Source: Flexithrix dorotheae DSM 6795 (GTDB lineage Bacteria > Bacteroidota > Bacteroidia > Cytophagales > Flammeovirgaceae). Taken from it: a stretch of 64,000 bases of DNA. The DNA lies in contig NZ_KB903487.1 of the NCBI RefSeq assembly GCF_000379765.1, forward strand, positions 186,001-250,000. The letters run 5' to 3'. This document shows, piece after piece, positions 53,440 to 61,085 of this stretch (its first letter is position 1; each line of letters opens with the position of its first letter). The notes beneath the pieces were generated by a model, which saw only the letters and a list, made by a program, of their open reading frames with translations, made no database searches and was not told the DNA's origin. The translations under genes were made by a program, and so were the position numbers.

Positions 53440-54855
53440 TTATGATTGTTGTGCGGAACCAGTCAATAATTTTGTCATTCTTCTTTTTACCAAAGGGTTT
53501 GCGGAGTATTTAATTATCGCTTTTATGATGGCATAATCGGAAATATACCTGATATTCGAGTAGTTTAAATTCCTCATCATTTTATTTAAGACTTTTTCCA
53601 ATTCCATTTTTGCCCCATGAACGCCAAGTTTAACACTTAAATCCGTAACAGCAGCCTTTCCAAATTTAGTTTTAAATACTTTATCAATGCTAATGCTTCT
53701 TCTGATTCCCTCCAGTTGTAATTCTAATCTCTGTGCAGGTAAATAATATTGTTGATAGGCTGATTCTACCTGAGTTGCTTTGGTCGCCTGTCCAAGCATG
53801 ATCAGGGCACCGTAAAGTTTTTTGTTGTCAATGATGTAGTCAATTACCATATTACCCTCCAGTTTGGTTCTTCCCTTGTAACCTTCTGGTGCGTATACTA
53901 CTACTTTATCCATTAAATGGCCTTTTTCATTAATGTATTGTTCGTGAACTATTCCGTATTTCTCCAGGTAGTTATAATAAGTTGGATAATCCTGCTCTTT
54001 CAGTAAGGCTACATACTTAGCAAATGAACCATATTTAATGGTGAATTGGATAAATCCAAATGATCCTGCTCCATCGTAAAAGTTGAGGTCGCTTGCTCCT
54101 CCTTCGTTTGAAGAAACAAAAGCCAATGCATAAGAAATGTCTTCATCGTAATTTAAATTTTTGATATAATCATAAGTTATTTTTTGTCCACCTGAGTATA
54201 AGATACCATCTTTCCTAAAAGAATATTTGCTTTCTACATGATCTCTGAAGCTGGCTAAAACTCTTCCCTGGTGGGTAATGGTAAACCAATTGAATTCTCC
54301 ATTTTGATTGGTGTGGCTTTGCTTGTAAACCTGGAATTCATTTCGGGCCATTTGAAAACCATAGAAAGCCATCATGGAATTGTGGTTGCTATAGTTTTGA
54401 TTTTTTTGCCTTAAGACCTGTTGGGAATTGTTATGGGTATTCTGGTTGTTGGAAGGCCTGAGCCATTCCGTAGACGTGTTTCTAAAAGTATTTCTTTCAA
54501 CTTTTTTAGAAATGATGAGCTGCTGCCCGATGAGTATATTGGTGTGAGAAAGGTTATTCTGGGCTAAAATTTCATTTACAGATACACCAAAACTTCTTGA
54601 AAGCTTATAAAGCGTGTCTCCTCTTTTTACGATATAAACTTTGCTCTCCGTAATTTCTTCTGCAGATACTTTATTTAAGGATATAAATGAAGTGAAAATT
54701 AGTAGGATTAAGGTGCAAAAGAATTTCTGGGAATTTTGGTTTGATCCGTAATTGCTGTCATTTGAATTGATTATTCCGAAAAGGCCGAATAATCCAAAAA
54801 GACCGAATAAAAAAGGTAATCTCTTTCCTATGAAGGATTTGTTAACTTTAGTCAT
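53440..54855 (-). CDS. exported LysM protein with lysozyme-like C-terminal domain
   Basis: A 471-residue cell-wall protein. The N-terminus is unusual: residues 14-28 are a repeat of Phe-Gly-Leu, then a polar stretch. A second hydrophobic segment (45-60) then ends in NKVSAEE, which looks like the true signal cleavage. One LysM lies at about 72-116 (YIVKRGDTLYKLSRSFGVSVNEIL). After an Asn/Gln-rich linker, the C-terminal domain (about 235-460) contains VSSNEGGASDLNFYD, with Glu251 a likely catalytic acid, then FGFIQF. It matches the C-terminal domain of the 30998-33313 protein. Confidence 0.75.
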   Translation of the reverse strand: MTKVNKSFIGKRLPFLFGLFGLFGLFGIINSNDSNYGSNQNSQKFFCTLILLIFTSFISLNKVSAEEITESKVYIVKRGDTLYKLSRSFGVSVNEILAQNNLSHTNILIGQQLIISKKVERNTFRNTSTEWLRPSNNQNTHNNSQQVLRQKNQNYSNHNSMMAFYGFQMARNEFQVYKQSHTNQNGEFNWFTITHQGRVLASFRDHVESKYSFRKDGILYSGGQKITYDYIKNLNYDEDISYALAFVSSNEGGASDLNFYDGAGSFGFIQFTIKYGSFAKYVALLKEQDYPTYYNYLEKYGIVHEQYINEKGHLMDKVVVYAPEGYKGRTKLEGNMVIDYIIDNKKLYGALIMLGQATKATQVESAYQQYYLPAQRLELQLEGIRRSISIDKVFKTKFGKAAVTDLSVKLGVHGAKMELEKVLNKMMRNLNYSNIRYISDYAIIKAIIKYSANPLVKRRMTKLLTGSAQQS

Positions 54856-55441
54856 GATATTGCTGGTTTAATTGTTAATTGTTGATACAATATTACCCCG
54901 GCCTTACATAAAAAACTTGGTAACTTTCTGGCATTTTCTGGAATATTCTATCCTTTTCTGGCCTAAACTGGCCTATTTTCAAGGCGGTAGAAATATAAAT
55001 AAATCAATAATTTATTGACTTTTTCTGTTAAAATATTGATAATCAGTAAGTTATGTGTAAGGGTTTTTAAGGAATTGAATTTTTTCTAAAAAATGGGAAT
55101 GGGGAAAATTCTACACCAGGCCGGATTTATTACTTGAAAAAAAAATTAAAAAGTTTTTCTTTTTTTTATTTTCTTACAAAAAAGACTTCCAGACTTAAAA
55201 ATGGAGATAATGACAAAAAACGATGAAATAGAATAGAAAAAAGAAAAAAAGCAGGAGTGTAAGGCAATGTGGAGTTGATGAGATTTCAGAATAAAATTCT
55301 GATATAAGCTGCTTTTTTAAGAGTCACATCCTGGTAAATAGATGGAATGCTTGAATTTTTTAAATTAATGGGGACGTGAAGAATGAAAAGCAGGGAGAAA
55401 TAATAAATGATGTTTTGGGAAAAATTGAGGGTTTCAAAAAA
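54856..55441. other. 586-bp intergenic region upstream of LysM gene
   Basis: No gene was recognised. On the minus strand TAATATTG (54888-54895) is one base off the -7 box and could drive the LysM gene. A 10-bp periodic repeat array lies upstream of it. The stretch 55137-55260 is dominated by A and T runs. The rest shows no structure. Confidence 0.4.
54925..54974 (-). repeat. 10-bp periodic direct repeats upstream of LysM gene
   Basis: TTTCTGG occurs at 54925, 54935 and 54955. Related versions stand at 54945 (ATTCTAT) and 54965 (AAACTGG), so five consecutive 10-bp units keep the phase. On the transcribed strand the unit reads CCAGAAA. They occupy about -44 to -93 relative to the start predicted from the weak -7 box, the usual place for an activator array. 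Confidence 0.55.
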
Positions 55442-56041
55442 TTAACCGATTAAAATTTTATGCTTTTTAATCTGAATAATCCCTTTTTCTTCCAGTCCTT
55501 TGGTAGTTCGGATTACGGTTTCTACACGAAGCCCGGACATGTCGGCTAATTGCTGTCGGGTATAGGGAAATTCGTAAGCTTCTGTTTCGGGTTTTCCCGA
55601 GTTCTTTTTATAGAAATTGAGAATTTCCATAATTCTGTGTTCTGCATCCTGAGTGGAGAGTTCCACCAAAAGCATGGATTTGTATGAAAGCCTTTTGGCA
55701 AGCAACTGGGTAAGTTTCCAGTGGATATCAAAATTGTTTTTCACCAATTCAATAAATCCGGTGATGGGCAATTTCCAAACCACCAGTTTAGTAATGGCAA
55801 TGGCATCTGCCGGATATTGAAAGTCTCCAATTAAAGGTGGTTCGCCAAAACTTTCCCCTTTTGAGAAGACCCTGTGGATAAATTCTTTACTATCATCATT
55901 GGTATTGGACATTTTTACCTTTCCATCGGCTACCTGAAAAAAGAACTTTGGGTAACCTCCCTCTTTAAAAAGGTATTCCCCTTTTGCGTAGGTTTTCTTT
56001 TCTCCTCCAAATTCAATCAGTAAGTCGTCTTCTATAAACAT
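55442..56041 (-). CDS. Crp/Fnr family transcriptional regulator
   Basis: A 199-residue regulator with an N-terminal cyclic-nucleotide-type beta barrel (about 10-110), a dimer helix (about 112-140) and a winged helix-turn-helix (about 158-195). The recognition helix reads LRVETVIRTTKGLEEKG. Glu174 and Arg178 match the residues that read TGA half-sites in Crp and Fnr. It lacks the N-terminal cysteines of iron-sulfur Fnr, so a DNR/NnrR-like heme or NO response or another signal is more likely. It diverges from the nos genes, with a TGATnnnnATCA palindrome between them. Confidence 0.88.
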   Translation of the reverse strand: MFIEDDLLIEFGGEKKTYAKGEYLFKEGGYPKFFFQVADGKVKMSNTNDDSKEFIHRVFSKGESFGEPPLIGDFQYPADAIAITKLVVWKLPITGFIELVKNNFDIHWKLTQLLAKRLSYKSMLLVELSTQDAEHRIMEILNFYKKNSGKPETEAYEFPYTRQQLADMSGLRVETVIRTTKGLEEKGIIQIKKHKILIG

Positions 56042-56145
56042 ATCCAGTCAGATAATGATCTTTTTAAAAAATTAGAAACTGGTTTTGGTGTGTTGTGCCC
56101 AAAATTAAGGAAAATTTTCTCTTTTAATAATACACAAAAATCACC

Positions 56146-56163
56146 TTATGATGTACATCATAA
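56146..56163. promoter_or_regulatory. perfect 18-bp Crp/Fnr-type palindrome
   Basis: TTATGATGTACATCATAA is its own reverse complement and contains TGAT-N4-ATCA, the half-site spacing bound by Fnr, DNR and NnrR proteins. Its centre is about 43 bp upstream of the start predicted from the -7 box at 56184-56191, the class II activator position. Confidence 0.7.
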
Positions 56164-56183
56164 ATATTAAATATAGGGCTATA

Positions 56184-56191
56184 TAGCTTTG
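56184..56191 (+). promoter_or_regulatory. -7 box of the nos-side promoter
   Basis: TAGCTTTG fits TAnnTTTG exactly. Transcription would start near 56198, about 34 nt before the ATG of the 118-residue gene. The upstream palindrome overlaps the expected -33 region, as for an activator-dependent promoter. Confidence 0.6.
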
Positions 56192-56231
56192 TATCACCTC
56201 GGTTATTATTCACTTTCTGAAAAATTGAAAA

Positions 56232-56588
56232 ATGTGTGAAGGTGTAATTTTAACAAAACAGGATTCTAGAATATTAAGTGAAGCTTTTTTAAATAGAATT
56301 CTGGAGGAAAAAATGATGGAAAGTATCCTTTGGACGAAAAAAGGAGAATTAATACTGAAACTGGAAGATCTCGAGCTTATGTTCGATGGGTTATTTTTAA
56401 CTAGAAAAATTACCCTTAAGATTCCGGGATTTTTACTTGAAGAGGGAAAATTTTCTTCAGATCATCTTGAAACCTTTTCAGCCGGGGTAATAGATACGGT
56501 GGACAGGTTATTTGAAGAGGAAAAGGCAATAGAAGTTAAAAATCGGTTGATGGTCTTTATTCAATATTGGCAAATAAAGCTGGCTTAA
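56232..56588 (+). CDS. unknown protein opening the nos-side transcript
   Basis: A 118-residue soluble protein without signal peptide, membrane segment or recognised domain. It alternates strands and helices (ESILWTKKGELILKLEDLELMFDGLFLTRKITLKIPG, then LETFSAGVIDTVDRLFEEEKAI). Its only cysteine is Cys2. Its start lies just below the palindrome and -7 box, and the cytochrome c gene follows after 98 nt. A role in N2O respiration or its control is suggested by position only. The frame is well formed and colinear with neighbours, so it is likely real. Confidence 0.65.
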   Translation: MCEGVILTKQDSRILSEAFLNRILEEKMMESILWTKKGELILKLEDLELMFDGLFLTRKITLKIPGFLLEEGKFSSDHLETFSAGVIDTVDRLFEEEKAIEVKNRLMVFIQYWQIKLA

Positions 56589-56686
56589 TATAACAAGCCC
56601 AAAACTATCTCATCTCTAGCATGCTGGTCCGTATTGTATCCTGAATATTTATTTGAGGACAAGTAACTATTATATCTATATTTAAA

Positions 56687-57160
56687 ATGAATACACATAT
56701 AAAATCAATTCTACTCGCCATCCTTAGTGTTTTTTTCCTTTTCGGTTGCGGATCGGAAGCAAAAAAAGATAACACTGCTGAGGAAGCTGTCCCCATTTTT
56801 ACACCAAAAAAAACAGAAGAAACAGATCCTATGAAAAATAAGGGAGTAGGGCCGGTAACAGAGGTAACGCTCGGGGAAATAAATAAGGATATGGCATTGG
56901 AAGGTGAAAAACTTTTTACCGAACTATGTACCGCCTGCCACAAACCAAATGAAAAATATATTGGGCCGGCACCAAAAGGAGTATTGGACAGAAGATCACC
57001 TGAATGGGTAATGAATATGATCCTGAATCCTACTGAAATGGTTCAAAAGGATCCGGTTGCCAAAAAATTATTAATGGAATTTAATGGTTCTCCTATGGCT
57101 AATCAGAATTTAAAAGAAGATCAGGCCAGGAAGATCTTAGAATATTTCAGAACACTATAA
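56687..57160 (+). CDS. monoheme cytochrome c lipoprotein
   Basis: A 157-residue protein with a lipobox at Cys21 (FLFGC) and one heme site, CTACHK, at about residues 84-89. The distal methionine is probably in GSPMANQ. The fold is class I-like, with helices before the heme (GEKLFTELCTACHK) and at the end (DQARKILEYFRTL). Anchored in the envelope, it is a likely electron donor to the adjacent nitrous oxide reductase. Single-heme cytochromes of this kind commonly accompany clade II nosZ. A gap of 281 nt separates it from nosZ. Confidence 0.85.
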   Translation: MNTHIKSILLAILSVFFLFGCGSEAKKDNTAEEAVPIFTPKKTEETDPMKNKGVGPVTEVTLGEINKDMALEGEKLFTELCTACHKPNEKYIGPAPKGVLDRRSPEWVMNMILNPTEMVQKDPVAKKLLMEFNGSPMANQNLKEDQARKILEYFRTL

Positions 57161-57169
57161 ACTTTATTT

Positions 57170-57198
57170 ACCCTGGTTTCCTGCATGAATTCCAGGGT
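57170..57198 (+). terminator. weak hairpin after cytochrome c gene
   Basis: ACCCTGG at 57170-57176 pairs with CCAGGGT at 57192-57198 around a 15-nt loop, followed by TGTTTGCTG. The short stem and poor T tract suggest partial termination at most. The rest of the gap to nosZ holds an imperfect TTCACCTCG/CGAGGGTGAA repeat near 57370-57395. Confidence 0.35.
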
Positions 57199-57441
57199 TG
57201 TTTGCTGTTCAGGATACGCTTTATCAAAACTTAAGTAGGAGGTTTTACCGCAATAACAATCTTTTAATTTGTTAACCGGAGTGGAACTCCACTAATTGAT
57301 ATTGAGGTGAGCTTGCCCAATATAAAAAAAGTCCTGCTACTTACCTGGCTAATATAAACCGAAGGTATTCACCTCGCTTTCATTCGAGGGTGAAAAAATG
57401 ATTCACAACTACTTTTTAACAACTACTTAATAATTAATACA

Positions 57442-59415
57442 ATGAATAAAAGAATCCCAATAATCTCAATTTTGGTGGCTATTGTCGGGCTGGTGCTCTA
57501 CAATTGTTCCAGCAATCAGACTCCACAAGGGGGGGCTCTTGGGGGAGATGATGCCGCTTCGAGTGTTTATGTAAAACCGGGAGATCATGATGAATTTTAT
57601 GGAATTGTCTCCGGAGGTTTTAGTGGACAACTTAGCGTATATGGTATTCCTTCAGGAAGACTTTTAAAAGTAATTCCTGTTTTTTCTGTGGATGCTGAAA
57701 AAGCTTATGGTTTCAATGAAGAAACAAAACCAATGCTTGAAACTTCTCATGGTTTTATACCCTGGGATGATGCTCACCACCCTGAACTTTCCCAGACTGA
57801 CGGTGGACCTGATGGACGCTGGGTTTTTATAAATGGAAATAATACGCCAAGGGTAGCCCGAATAGATTTATCCACTTTTGAGACTGCTGAAATTATCGAA
57901 ATCCCCAATAGTGGCGGTAACCACAGTTCTCCTTTTACCACAGAAAATACTGAATATGTAGTAGCAGGAACAAGGTTTAGTGTGCCTTTCCCACAACAAG
58001 ATGTGCCAATAGAGTCTTACAAAGAAAACTTTAAAGGCGCTTTAACTTTCATAAAAGTAGATCCTGAACACGGACATATGGAAGTTGCCTTCCAGATTTA
58101 TGTACCAGGTTTTGACTACGATTTGGCGCATGCCGGAAAAGGAAAATCTCATGGCTGGATGTTTTTCTCTACTTACAATGCTGAGCAAAGCCATACTTTA
58201 AAAGAAGTAAATGCTTCTCAATTTGACAAAGATTTTATTGCAGCTGTAAACTGGAAGAAAGCTGAAGAATATTTGGCTCAGGGGAAATTTAAGGAAATGC
58301 CTACCGAATATGTGCATAATGTATATGATGAAAAAACACATTCAGCCACTTCAGAAAAAATAAAAACGGTGAAAGTACTTCATCCTGATGAATGCCCGGG
58401 ATTAATTTATTACTTACCAACTCCAAAATCTCCTCACGGAGTGGATGTTGACCCAACCGGAGAATACATTGTAGGGAATGGTAAATTATCAGCTGATATG
58501 TCGGTTCACTCATTTGATAAAATGATAAAAGCGATTGAAAATGAAGCTTTCGAAAAAGAGATAGATGGAATTCCGGTCTTAAAATATGAAGAAGTTTTGG
58601 CAGGGATTGTAAAAGAAGGTGGTTTAGGTCCATTACACACTGAGTTTGATGGAAAAGGAAATGCATATACTACTTTCTTTATTTCCTCAGAAGTAGTGAA
58701 ATGGAAATTGGGTACATGGGAAGTATTGGACAGAGTTCCATGTTATTATTCTGTTGGTCACTTAATGATTCCCGGTGGAGATTCGAGAAAACCTTGGGGT
58801 AAATATATGGTGGCTATGAATAAAATTACCAAAGATCGGTATCTACCCACTGGTCCGGAAATGAATCACTCTGCTCAGCTGTATGATATTTCAGGTGATA
58901 AAATGAAATTGATTCTCGATTTCCCAACTATTGGTGAACCTCACTATGCTCAGGGAATTCATGCAGATTTGGTAAAATCGAAATCTAAAAAGATTTACAA
59001 ACTGGATGAAAACGAGCACCCACATGCTGTGAAGAGTGAAAAAGAAACTAAAGTGGTGAGAGATGGAAATGTGGTGAGGGTTTATGCCACTACCATCAGA
59101 AGTCACTTTGCTCCTGACAATATTGAAGGAATAAAAGAAGGAGATAAAGTTTATTTCCACATCACTAACCTGGAACAGGACTGGGATGTGCCTCATGGAT
59201 TTAGTGTGTTGGGGGCCAATAACTCCGAGTTGCTGATTATGCCAGGGCAAACCGAAACGCTGCTTTGGGAACCTAAAAAGCAAGGTGTCTATCCGTTCTA
59301 TTGTACTGATTTCTGTTCTGCACTTCATCAGGAAATGCAGGGATATATCAGAGTATCAGGTAAAGATTCCAATGTGCCATTGAAATGGTCTGTTGGCGAA
59401 CAACCAGTTCAATAA
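57442..59415 (+). CDS. nosZ: nitrous-oxide reductase, Sec-type (clade II)
   Basis: Reduces N2O to N2 in the periplasm. The N-terminus lacks a twin-arginine motif and looks like a Sec signal with Cys22 (LVLYNC) as possible lipidation site. That marks the clade II (atypical) form. The propeller domain shows the CuZ histidine motifs: DDAHHPELSQTDG, GGNHSSPF, SPHGVDVDP, GPLHTEFDG, VGHLMIPGGD and GEPHYAQGI. The C-terminal cupredoxin domain carries the CuA ligands His585, Cys621, Cys625, His629 and Met632 (CTDFCSALHQEM). All expected ligands are visible, so it should be active. At 657 residues it is full length. Confidence 0.97.
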   Translation: MNKRIPIISILVAIVGLVLYNCSSNQTPQGGALGGDDAASSVYVKPGDHDEFYGIVSGGFSGQLSVYGIPSGRLLKVIPVFSVDAEKAYGFNEETKPMLETSHGFIPWDDAHHPELSQTDGGPDGRWVFINGNNTPRVARIDLSTFETAEIIEIPNSGGNHSSPFTTENTEYVVAGTRFSVPFPQQDVPIESYKENFKGALTFIKVDPEHGHMEVAFQIYVPGFDYDLAHAGKGKSHGWMFFSTYNAEQSHTLKEVNASQFDKDFIAAVNWKKAEEYLAQGKFKEMPTEYVHNVYDEKTHSATSEKIKTVKVLHPDECPGLIYYLPTPKSPHGVDVDPTGEYIVGNGKLSADMSVHSFDKMIKAIENEAFEKEIDGIPVLKYEEVLAGIVKEGGLGPLHTEFDGKGNAYTTFFISSEVVKWKLGTWEVLDRVPCYYSVGHLMIPGGDSRKPWGKYMVAMNKITKDRYLPTGPEMNHSAQLYDISGDKMKLILDFPTIGEPHYAQGIHADLVKSKSKKIYKLDENEHPHAVKSEKETKVVRDGNVVRVYATTIRSHFAPDNIEGIKEGDKVYFHITNLEQDWDVPHGFSVLGANNSELLIMPGQTETLLWEPKKQGVYPFYCTDFCSALHQEMQGYIRVSGKDSNVPLKWSVGEQPVQ

Positions 59416-59433
59416 AGTTTACTCTGTAAAGCG

Positions 59434-59471
59434 AATAAAGCCTGTTCTAAATTTTGGGCAGGTTTTATTCT
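59434..59471 (+). terminator. attenuator-like hairpin after nosZ
   Basis: AATAAAGCCTG at 59434-59444 pairs with CAGGTTTTATT at 59459-59469, with one G-T wobble and a 14-nt loop. It lies 18 nt after the nosZ stop and before the membrane gene. It may reduce read-through or protect the nosZ message. Confidence 0.5.
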
Positions 59472-59485
59472 AAAATACTAAAGCT

Positions 59486-60079
59486 ATGAAATCTTACCTT
59501 CCAAGGATTTTAATGTGGATTGCCTCCCTGAGCTTATTAGTATTATTCCTTTTTCCCATCTGGAAAATTACACTTAAAGCGCCACAATACCCGGATGGAA
59601 TTTCCATGTACATCTGGATAAATCAAATTACCGGAGATTCTGAATATACCCTACAAAATATCAATATTCTTAATCACTATGTGGGGATGAAATATATAGA
59701 GCCGGATTCTATTCCCGAACTTACTTATTTTCCATATATAATTATAGGTCTGTGCCTTTTGGGACTTGCACTTTCCTTTTTTAAAAACAACAGATTTTAT
59801 CTGGTTTATTCTCTGATTTTAATCATGGTATGTGTGCTGGGGCTTTATGATTTTTACCTGTGGGAATACGACTACGGGCATGATCTGAGTGATAAAGCAC
59901 CAATTAAAGTTCCCGGAATGGCTTACCAGCCGCCTTTATTTGGGTCGAAAATGCTGTTAAATTTTGAAGCCATATCTTATCCACATACTGGTGCATTGTT
60001 TATGGGAATTTCCATTGTACTGAGTTTTCTGAGTTTTTTTATTGGGAAAAAGAGGAAGGCTCCAAAAGCATTTGCCTAA
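59486..60079 (+). CDS. nos-cluster polytopic membrane protein (NosB-like position)
   Basis: A 197-residue inner-membrane protein with about four helices: 7-27, 85-103, 107-125 and 170-188. A periplasmic loop (about 28-80) carries ITGDSEYTLQNINILNHYVGMKYIEPDSIPEL. A second loop holds YDYGHDLSDKAPIKVPGMAYQPPLFGSKM. Clade II nos clusters usually place a membrane protein called NosB directly after nosZ, and this gene fits that place and shape. Identity with NosB by sequence was not verified. His and Met residues in the loops could contact copper or a redox partner. Confidence 0.7.
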   Translation: MKSYLPRILMWIASLSLLVLFLFPIWKITLKAPQYPDGISMYIWINQITGDSEYTLQNINILNHYVGMKYIEPDSIPELTYFPYIIIGLCLLGLALSFFKNNRFYLVYSLILIMVCVLGLYDFYLWEYDYGHDLSDKAPIKVPGMAYQPPLFGSKMLLNFEAISYPHTGALFMGISIVLSFLSFFIGKKRKAPKAFA

Positions 60080-60145
60080 GTAAAAATTAAGATTGAACTG
60101 ATTTCGATTTTAAAAGGAATCAGTTTTACATAAACCCTTACTAAA

Positions 60146-60622
60146 ATGAAAACATTTGCCATCCTTATTGTCAGTATTATTCTTATCGGCTGCTCTGCAG
60201 AACCTGAACCAATTCGATATGGGCAGGACGCCTGTCATTATTGCAAAATGAAAATTGTGGATAATCGCTATGGAGCTGAATTAGTCACTCAAAAAGGAAA
60301 AATCTACAAATTCGATGCAGTTGAATGCCTGATACATTTTTATAAGGAAGAAGAATCAATAAAGCAACAAACAAAATATTTACTGGCGACAAGTTTTAAT
60401 GCTCCAGGAACACTCCAAAATATTGAGGGAATGAATTTTTTAAGGACAAAAGCACTTCCCAGTCCTATGGGAATGTTCCTTACAGCTTTTAGCAATACGG
60501 TTACAGCCAACGAATTTAAGGATAATCATGGGGGTGATGTTTATACCTGGGAGTCGTTAATGGAGAATTTCCACCAATTCTCCGACTCCCTTCTTTCCGA
60601 TGCCAATTCTGAGGATAGATAA
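60146..60622 (+). CDS. nosL: NosL copper chaperone lipoprotein
   Basis: Outer- or inner-membrane lipoprotein that supplies Cu(I) for the CuZ site of NosZ. A signal with lipobox at Cys16 (LIGC) is followed by the copper motif Cys30-x2-Cys33-Lys-Met35 (DACHYCKMKIVD). The typical FDAVECLIHFY, FLRTKALPSPMGMF and NEFKDNHGGDVYTWESL segments follow. At 158 residues it is of normal length. Its stop codon shares one base with the start of the next gene (TAATG at 60620-60624), so translation is coupled. Confidence 0.93.
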   Translation: MKTFAILIVSIILIGCSAEPEPIRYGQDACHYCKMKIVDNRYGAELVTQKGKIYKFDAVECLIHFYKEEESIKQQTKYLLATSFNAPGTLQNIEGMNFLRTKALPSPMGMFLTAFSNTVTANEFKDNHGGDVYTWESLMENFHQFSDSLLSDANSEDR

Positions 60623-61002
60623 TGAAATGCGTATTTTCCATATTGCTTTCCCTGCTTTTAATCCTGCCGCAAATAAGAATTTCCGGAGTAATGGTTCATT
60701 ATTTTCTCAATAAGGAATATTATGTGACTGTTCTTTGTGAAAATATGGATAAGCCGGAATTGCATTGTGAGGGAAAATGCCATATTGAAAAAACATTACA
60801 GATCAATCAGGAAGAAAAAGGAGAACAAACCGTGCCTCCCTTATCCGAAATAAGTATTGAAAATTTATTCATTGTTAATATCAGTTCTTTTGATCTTAAT
60901 CTTACTATCGAAAAAACCAGTCATCATTCGCTTTATAAAATAGGCGAATATCCTGATCAATACTTCTCCCATTTCCACCCGCCCGAAATTCAGGAATCTT
61001 GA
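60622..61002 (+). CDS. small exported Cys/His-motif protein in nos cluster
   Basis: A 126-residue protein with a signal or anchor helix (about 3-22). The region after it has the pattern NKEYYVTVLCENMDKPELHC, then EGKCH: Cys39, Cys49, Cys53 and His54. This motif is common in short Bacteroidota proteins encoded next to TonB-dependent receptors for metals, and its role is not established. The C-terminus is His-rich (SHHSLYKIG, FSHFHPPE). The 1-bp overlap with nosL and the receptor two genes on suggest metal handling, most likely copper. Confidence 0.65.
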   Translation: MKCVFSILLSLLLILPQIRISGVMVHYFLNKEYYVTVLCENMDKPELHCEGKCHIEKTLQINQEEKGEQTVPPLSEISIENLFIVNISSFDLNLTIEKTSHHSLYKIGEYPDQYFSHFHPPEIQES

Positions 61003-61085
61003 TATTAATCCAGTGCAAAATTCTCTGGGAAAGTGGAGCACCAGCTCTGTAAACAGATTTCTTGAATTAAAACTTAAATAGAAAA

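Noticed and set aside
57280-57293. AGTGGA-AC-TCCACT palindrome upstream of nosZ as a second Crp/Fnr site
   Set aside because: It lacks TGA half-sites and their spacing. The 2-nt centre also makes a hairpin unlikely.
57442-57510. Twin-arginine signal on NosZ
   Set aside because: The N-terminus reads MNKRIPIIS without an RR motif, so a Sec-type leader is the better reading.
58891-59328. 145-codon minus-strand frame
   Set aside because: It is antisense to the NosZ CuA domain and shows no signal, domain or independent structure.
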